Assembly (NCBI GenBank): GCA_001643675.2
Contig: LSRY02000039.1
Coordinates: 798,501 to 862,500 of the forward strand
Origin: Monocercomonoides exilis
Taxonomy: Eukaryota > Preaxostyla > Oxymonadida > Polymastigidae
DNA length: 64,000 nucleotides
Direction of reading: 5' to 3'
Below the pieces are notes generated by a model. The model was given only the letters and a program-made list of their open reading frames with translations. It had not been told where the DNA came from and did no database searches. Below, piece after piece: positions 57,974 through 64,000 of this stretch. Position 1 is the stretch's first letter; each line of letters begins with the position of its first letter. The position numbers and the translations under genes are program-made.

Positions 57974-58854
57974 TTTCTCATATTGCTTTATATAGAAGCT
58001 TATACGCAATGAGAATAAATTTAAAATAAATAATATATTATTATAAAGTTGTATACCAAATATTTTTGAAAATCATTTCATTTAAAAAAAGATCTGAATT
58101 TTTAAAGTTTTATTTTTTGATCAATGTTTTGCTCGTGTTTCCACGAGTTTCTGAAACCAAGCATTTTCCTTGTTAGCGTTGTTTTTAAACTTTTCTTTTA
58201 AACATTTTTGGTTATTTTATAACATGAAAAACTCTTTTTTTTCACTAGTTTTCACACCTCACCTTTTTTTCGTAAAACTGAAATATTAACAAAGAGAATA
58301 TTATTTACACCTTTTTCTTATGTTCAAATAATGCACTATTTAGTATAATATCATATAATTAAGCTATGATATATAAATATTTGAGAATGACGAGTTTAAC
58401 ACGAAAAACAAAATATCATCTTTTTCATTTTGTGTGCCAAATGTTTTTTGTTAAATATTTTAACTTCATCACATATTTGTAACAAACAATAATACATTAT
58501 TTGAACATAAGAAAAAGGTGTAAATAATATTCTCTTTGTTAATATTTCAGTTTTACGAAAAAAAGGTGAGGTGTGAAAACTAGTGAAAAAAAAGAGTTTT
58601 TCATGTTATAAAATAACCAAAAATGTTTAAAAGAAAAGTTTAAAAACAACGCTAACAAGGAAAATGCTTGGTTTCAGAAACTCGTGGAAACACGAGCAAA
58701 ACATTGATCAAAAAATAAAACTTTAAAAATTCAGATCTTTTTTTAAATGAAATGATTTTCAAAAATATTTGGTATACAACTTTATAATAATATATTATTT
58801 ATTTTAAATTTATTCTCATTGCGTATAAGCTTCTATATAAAGCAATATGAGAAA
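57974..58854. repeat. Palindrome with 360-bp arms
   Basis: Left arm 57974-58333, right arm 58495-58854, spacer 161 bp. The sums of paired coordinates agree at both ends (116828), and every stretch I compared between the arms matches, so they look identical or nearly so. The arms start CTCATATTGCTTTATATAG after a short T run and contain ACGAGTTTCTGAAACCAAGC. The palindrome sits exactly inside the left outer inverted repeat of the surrounding element. It could form a cruciform. Confidence 0.85.
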
Positions 58855-60663
58855 TTCGCAATAGAGCGAATCTACGAACGCAAGGAGCAGGTTTGCTCCT
58901 CAATAATGAGTATTAATTTAAATTATGGGCGGTTTAAGATCTAACTTCGCCAATACTCAAATTCAAAGTTGATCCAAATTGTCCGCAATGAAAATGAAGC
59001 AACAACCTGTTACAATAGAACACAGAGACGGCGATGGAAGAGAATAAGATCAAATTTTAACACTGGTCAAAGTGGAATATTTTAGTGAAGAATTTACCAG
59101 GATTTAGGCATGATATTCATCATCCGGAATGGAAGAAAGTGCACAGCTGAAGATGTCGAACGGCAAGCTGCACATTGTGAAGAGATTTTATCATGAACAG
59201 AATCTGGAAAATTCTGTGAGATAATTATTGGAATTGGAACCACATTGTGCAGCGAGACAATTGAACAAACAGAAACCACAAAAAATCTAGAGGTATTTAA
59301 ACGAAATGAAGATATGACATTTTATCGGTTTTAAAAAGAATAAAACCACACATTATATTGTTTATTTATTAGGTTAAGGAACTGCGAATTGAAGTGTGAT
59401 GTAGTTAAATAATGAAATCGCAAGATATTACTAGAATTCAAAAAGATAGATCCACAAATTGCAGAGAGATTATTTTAGAGAAAGAATTTCTGATCTAATG
59501 AAATTTCAAAATAATAATATATACATACACAATATAGAAAAGATATATTCATATAATGCTGTGGAATACAAATTTTAAACAAAACAAACGAGAAACAATA
59601 GAATATTGATATTATTTTCAAGGAGGAAGAGCTGCGCATAGCCGCGAGAAAGAGAGAGAAGAGAGAATCAACTTACAACGAAGAAAAGATTATGAAGGAT
59701 AAGAGATGAGCAGCTTTACGAGATACGGATAAATGCAGCAACAAAATATACACATATACACATAACAAGGATATTTGTAAGAATCGATACACATATTACA
59801 GCGAGATATTAATAGAAGGATAATTTTATAACAATTAAGATTTAGATAATTTTAATGAAGCTGCACACTATAAAGAGATATTTACGAGGAACAAGACAAC
59901 GTTAAGTCTTGAGATCATGAGAGTGGAAATAGCAGAGATAGACGCACTTAACAGCGAGATGACAATTAAGATAGAAAACTCAGTAATTAGAGAGGCTTTC
60001 GCAAAGTGAATACTGACAAGCTGCATTACAACAACATATCAAAACTGAAAGAGTGAAATATCATCAATTTTAATAAGATAGGATACGATTCAATATAAGA
60101 GAAATAATTACAAAAGTGAAACCGCGAAATATAACGGGACGGAGAGATAAAAGATTGCTGTGTATTGTCGCGAGGTTATAGTGGAGTGACATATTGCTTT
60201 TGATCGAAAGGGTTTGAAGGAAGAGAAAGCTGAGTTTGCTGTGAGAGAAGGATAGAGAAAGAAATTGAGAGAGATTGCGAATCGATAATTAGATAAGGAA
60301 CAGTGCATTTTCGCGAGTCAGGTGTAGATATAGTAATTGCGAAATTTCACGAGAATATTGAAGAAGTGAATCCGCGAAAAAACTCGAGGAGAAGACAGAG
60401 CATGAGACCGCTAGAGACCGCGAGAGACGAATACAGAAATTAGCCGCATAGTGCGGCGTGATGAAAATTGAAGAAGACTCAACACATCTCAGCGAAAATG
60501 CAGATAGATGCACTCAGCCGGACTTAGAAGAAACCGGACAATGCAATGAGAGTGGAAAAAGTTGTAAAGACATTTCAAATATTCGAACCGAGAAGACTAG
60601 ATTATATTACAAACACGATTGCTCCGGTGAACTGCGGAAGTACTTGGAGACTATCCTCTCTGA

Positions 60664-60810
<147 letters not shown>

Positions 60811-61029
60811 CCAGAAGAATAGACAGTGCTAGTCTATAATTAAGAAACATATGATTGACCGTTTTAGAGATGAGAAATGATGACTTGAATTCACCCACAA
60901 GAAAAATAATTAGTGTTTGACTGGAGAGGAAAATATACAAGAAGGAAACTTTTTCAAACAGGGGGAAAAGACGTAGGAGAAGAGGGTATATCAGCAGCTA
61001 TATTGACTAATCAAAAGAACAAAACGGAT

Positions 61030-61325
61030 TCGTGGAGATAGCTAAGAAAATTTGGGGCAAAATATTTAACTTCAGGCATTTTCATTGAAAAATTATGCAC
61101 TTTTCTTTGACTTTTTGAGATGAAAAAATACAATAAAAATGGGTTCGTTTCTTGAAATTCTTTTGAAGTCACAAAACATTTTGTTGTTGCATCAATGAAG
61201 TTTGTATTCGGATATGACAAATCATTTGATTTTGAAATCTGATAAAGTTTGATAAAGAAATGAGAGAATCAATTTTTCTTGCTTTGTGCAAAAAAAGCTT
61301 GAAAGTCCGTATTTTCCCCCATTTA
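61030..61325 (-). repeat. Dispersed repeat, copy C (inverse)
   Basis: Read on the minus strand it starts GGGGGAAAATACGGACTTTC, continues AAGCTTTTTTTGCACA, and later has TTTTGTGACTTC and TTTTTCAATGAAAATGCC, the same order as copy B at 37376. It lies inside inner unit X of the nested element, so it was captured by or inserted into it. Confidence 0.6.
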
Positions 61326-62763
61326 AACAATTTTTGGATGAGAATGAACAGGTGAAACAGACACCTCATCGAGAACGATGCCAGGTGAATTTTGGAAAGA
61401 TTTATTGATAACCTATCGATTATGAATCTTTCAAGTGGAATGATTCATCAGATAAGTGATGTGAAAGATATAGATATATTTTCAAAAACTTACGAAGGAG
61501 AGAAGTCGAGAAACTGCAAATGATGTTAACCAATGTGAGATTTCGCAGTTACAACGAAATGGGAAGGCACCACATATAACTCAACAGACACGCAAGTACA
61601 TCAGAGGAGAGCCCTCATCCTCACTGTAATTTTGTAACTTTAGAGTTAGCTGAGCTGGAGAGATTGAGAAGGAAGGAATCTATTTTGAAAGAGAATACAG
61701 TATTATTAGAAGTGCAGATATAGATAACAGATAGGAAAATTACAAAAATCGATATTAACAAACATTCAAATGCACTCATCGATGCAGAATAGACGCTCCA
61801 ACATTGGCTTAATATATCCAGGACTTCTTATTAAGATAAATATGTGTGGTTTGATATCAAAGAAGGTTAACTTGCAAAGATAAAGAGAATAAAAGAAGAA
61901 TTAGAAGTTATTCAAAGAGAGAGTGTGATATTCACGATAGTTTGACCACATTCTCTATTAGACTTTAAGTTATTATTCACAAATCTAAGAGAAAAGGTTC
62001 GGTTTGGAAAGCAGTTAATGCACACACGAAATGTGGACCGGGTTCAAGAGTGGAACAGGAATACTTTACGGTTTACCGGTTCAAGATACGAAATAAATCC
62101 TGGAGACAATTGAAAGTCCTGGGCCCCAAACGGGAGAAGTGGAAAAGTCGGAGAAGTATCAAGTAAGAAAGGAAATGAGCATCGAGAAAATGAATTTAGA
62201 GATGAAAGAATGCACAGAAATGATATCAGAAGCTGGCGGTGAAGAAGATATGAGGAAGGAAAAAGCGGACAAAGAAACGAGACTTATAGCTTAGAGAAGA
62301 GAGAAAGCAAAGGAAAGCAACAAAGTCACAGAACGCCTCATCCCGACCACCCTAGCTTTTGAGATCACCCCTCATGATTCCCAGCAGCAGAAGAGAGCTG
62401 ACTGGAAGCAAACACACTGCCTCACAGAGAGGAATATGCGCACGGACCGGAGGAAGCAGGGGGTCAGATATCTTGGTGGGATGATAAATAACTCAAGGGA
62501 AACGAATTCCCGGTCGATTACTCATCGGAAACACACCAAGAAAGGAAGGGAGTAGAGACAGGAACCGCACCTTCATCCGCATGCTCTCTATACATCCGCC
62601 GCACGATGACGTGCTAGGCAAGAGGGTTTAAGATCAATACTAATGAATAAATTAATAAATAAAAATATTATTAAATCAAAGTAAATATATGGAAAAGGGC
62701 TTTTTGACTCATTATTGAGGAGCAAACCTGCTCCTTGCGTTCGTAGATTCGCTCTATTGCGAA

Positions 62764-63467
62764 TTGATAGAACGCAGTGAGACAGGATTTGCTCCGAAAT
62801 AATATTAATGCGGATGGAGAGACTCAGAGCGACTGGGTGCGAGAATGAGAGAGAAACATGTTGGGAAGAATATGACGAGAAATAAGAGCGAGATAGCAGA
62901 GGAGAGAGGAAAAGAGCAACGGCCTGCATTGATTAGTGTACACCTTCAACCATGACAGATATAAATGGAATGAAGAAACAGTTTTAATCATGAGCCAACT
63001 CCAATATTTTGTATGTATGAGTTGTGAAGAGAAGAGTCAGACTAGCCCACACAGTGTGTGATGATTGGGGTTTCTCTGCTGATGCAGAAGAAGAGCGGGA
63101 GGAAGAGCATATCACATGCAGTTTTCTTTTCCACGCCTCGCGGAAGCGAGAGTGGTTTTTCTTTCTGCTCAGTTTTGGAGCACTCGCCTCTCCGGATCCC
63201 TGCACGGACTGCAGGAGACAGCTCCGAGGGGCTATGTCCCCTGCCCTCTGGTCTTTGTGACCAAGGCGAAAAGGCGAAGTCGGCGGTGAAGTGAAGCGGA
63301 CAATTCATAGAACACTTTTTATTATTTTACATATTTTTGTCTATATTTTCATCTCGCCCTTTTTTCCACGTCATATTTGGGAGGGCGAAGTTCTCACTTA
63401 AACCGCCCATAATTTAAATTAATACTCATTATTTCGGAGCAAATCCTGTCTCACTGCGTTCTATCAA
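62764..63467. repeat. Inner unit Y with 40-bp perfect inverted ends
   Basis: The left end 62764-62803 starts TTGATAGAACGCAGTGAGAC and the right end 63428-63467 is its inverse. It directly abuts unit X (X ends at 62765). The interior around 63050-63300 is clearly more GC-rich than the neighbourhood and has short open frames in both directions, none recognised. Confidence 0.75.
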
Positions 63468-63676
63468 AAAAAATTTCGGATCTAATAAAAAACGGGGTAC
63501 AAATAAAATTATGACCTTATTTTGAATTTCAAAAATGAAAAAATGTGATGTGAATGAAATAAAAAGAGAGAAAATGAATGTTCAGAATAATTTTTCTTGA
63601 TTTCTTGGAGAATTGTTTATTTTGAAATATTGATAAACAAAGCAAATCGATGAGATGAAAATAAAGAGAATTTTCA

Positions 63677-63829
63677 CACCAAAACATAAATTAAACATTC
63701 CTCACATCAAAAAAATTATCATTTCGAAATTAATTTATTCTTTTTCGAAATCGAATTAATAAATTTAGAAATTGAATAATTTATTTTCGAATACGATTTT
63801 TTTTTTTTAAATTAGAATTATTTTTGGTG
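63677..63829. mobile_element. Small decayed foldback relic
   Basis: Left end CACCAAAACATAA and right end TTATTTTTGGTG are imperfect versions of the foldback terminal sequence seen at 9428, 10807 and 45813. Between them are a few TTTCGAAAT/ATTTCGAA units. The outer TA on both sides is not preserved. Confidence 0.45.
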
Positions 63830-63857
63830 TCAATTTTTTTTTTTTAAAAAAAAGCAT

Positions 63858-64000
63858 GATATCTGAAAGATTTTTGAAACATTTGCGCAACAAACACTCC
63901 AAATAGTTGCATCAGGAATCGTTAATCTGACAGCAGCTGGGAAATTTAAAGCCAGAAGTTCTGGAGGTTGTGAACCAGAAGCTGTTTCCAACAGATACTC
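63858..64000. other. Possible exon at the right edge, strand unresolved
   Basis: On the minus strand the frame is open from the edge: EYLLETASGSQPPELLAL, then NFPAAVRLTIPDATIWSV, with a GTTTCA donor-like site at about 63878. On the plus strand, after an AAAG acceptor-like site at 63869, it is also open: FETFAQQTLQIVASGIVNLT and onward to the edge. Either could be a real exon. Neither is recognised. Confidence 0.25.

Overview
The window looks like nuclear DNA of an AT-rich anaerobic flagellate, most likely an oxymonad close to Monocercomonoides. I infer this from four things. There are very large surface proteins that join a pectin-lyase-like repeat ectodomain, one membrane helix and a degenerate kinase domain. 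There is a lysine/glutamate-rich family of about 455 residues that I recognise from oxymonad genomes from memory only. Introns are short (51-179 nt), start GTNTGN-like and end AG. The genetic code looks canonical: TGA and TAA end the intact genes. No GC content or database comparison was computed.

Layout. 3-7103 (+): the 3' part of a beta-helix receptor-like pseudokinase gene, cut by the left edge. 7104-12838: AT-rich intergenic DNA with two foldback elements and one copy of a dispersed repeat. 12839-14330 (-): a three-exon gene for the oligosaccharyltransferase subunit OST48/WBP1. 15194-35733 (-): a six-exon gene for a roughly 6,693-residue intracellular calcium-release channel of the IP3 receptor/ryanodine receptor superfamily. 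Its C-terminus carries a proline-rich stretch, an SH3 domain, a very long E/K/R helix and a terminal villin headpiece. 36178-37167: remnant of a Merlin/IS1016-type transposase. 38012-39514 (-): an intact three-exon member of the oxymonad 455-residue family, followed at 40888-42345 by broken copies. 43335-46946: a TA-flanked DNA transposon with 44-bp terminal inverted repeats, a dead pogo/jerky-type DDE transposase and a foldback element nested inside it. 48327-57326 (+): a second, complete beta-helix receptor-like pseudokinase gene. 57924-63517: a mosaic of nested inverted repeats with no convincing gene, including a 360-bp-arm palindrome. 63518-64000: a small foldback relic and a possible exon at the right edge.

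How it fits together. OST48 is part of the ER machinery that N-glycosylates secreted proteins; the two receptor-like proteins are rich in N-x-S/T sites and are plausible clients. The giant channel is the most unusual gene. Its pore and linker are recognisably IP3R-like, but the filter is altered and the C-terminal tail has the parts of a cytoskeletal tether (actin-binding headpiece, rigid helix, SH3, polyproline). This suggests a calcium-release channel anchored to actin, and I know of no described IP3R or RyR with this tail. About a third of the remaining DNA is made of decayed DNA transposons, most flanked by TA.
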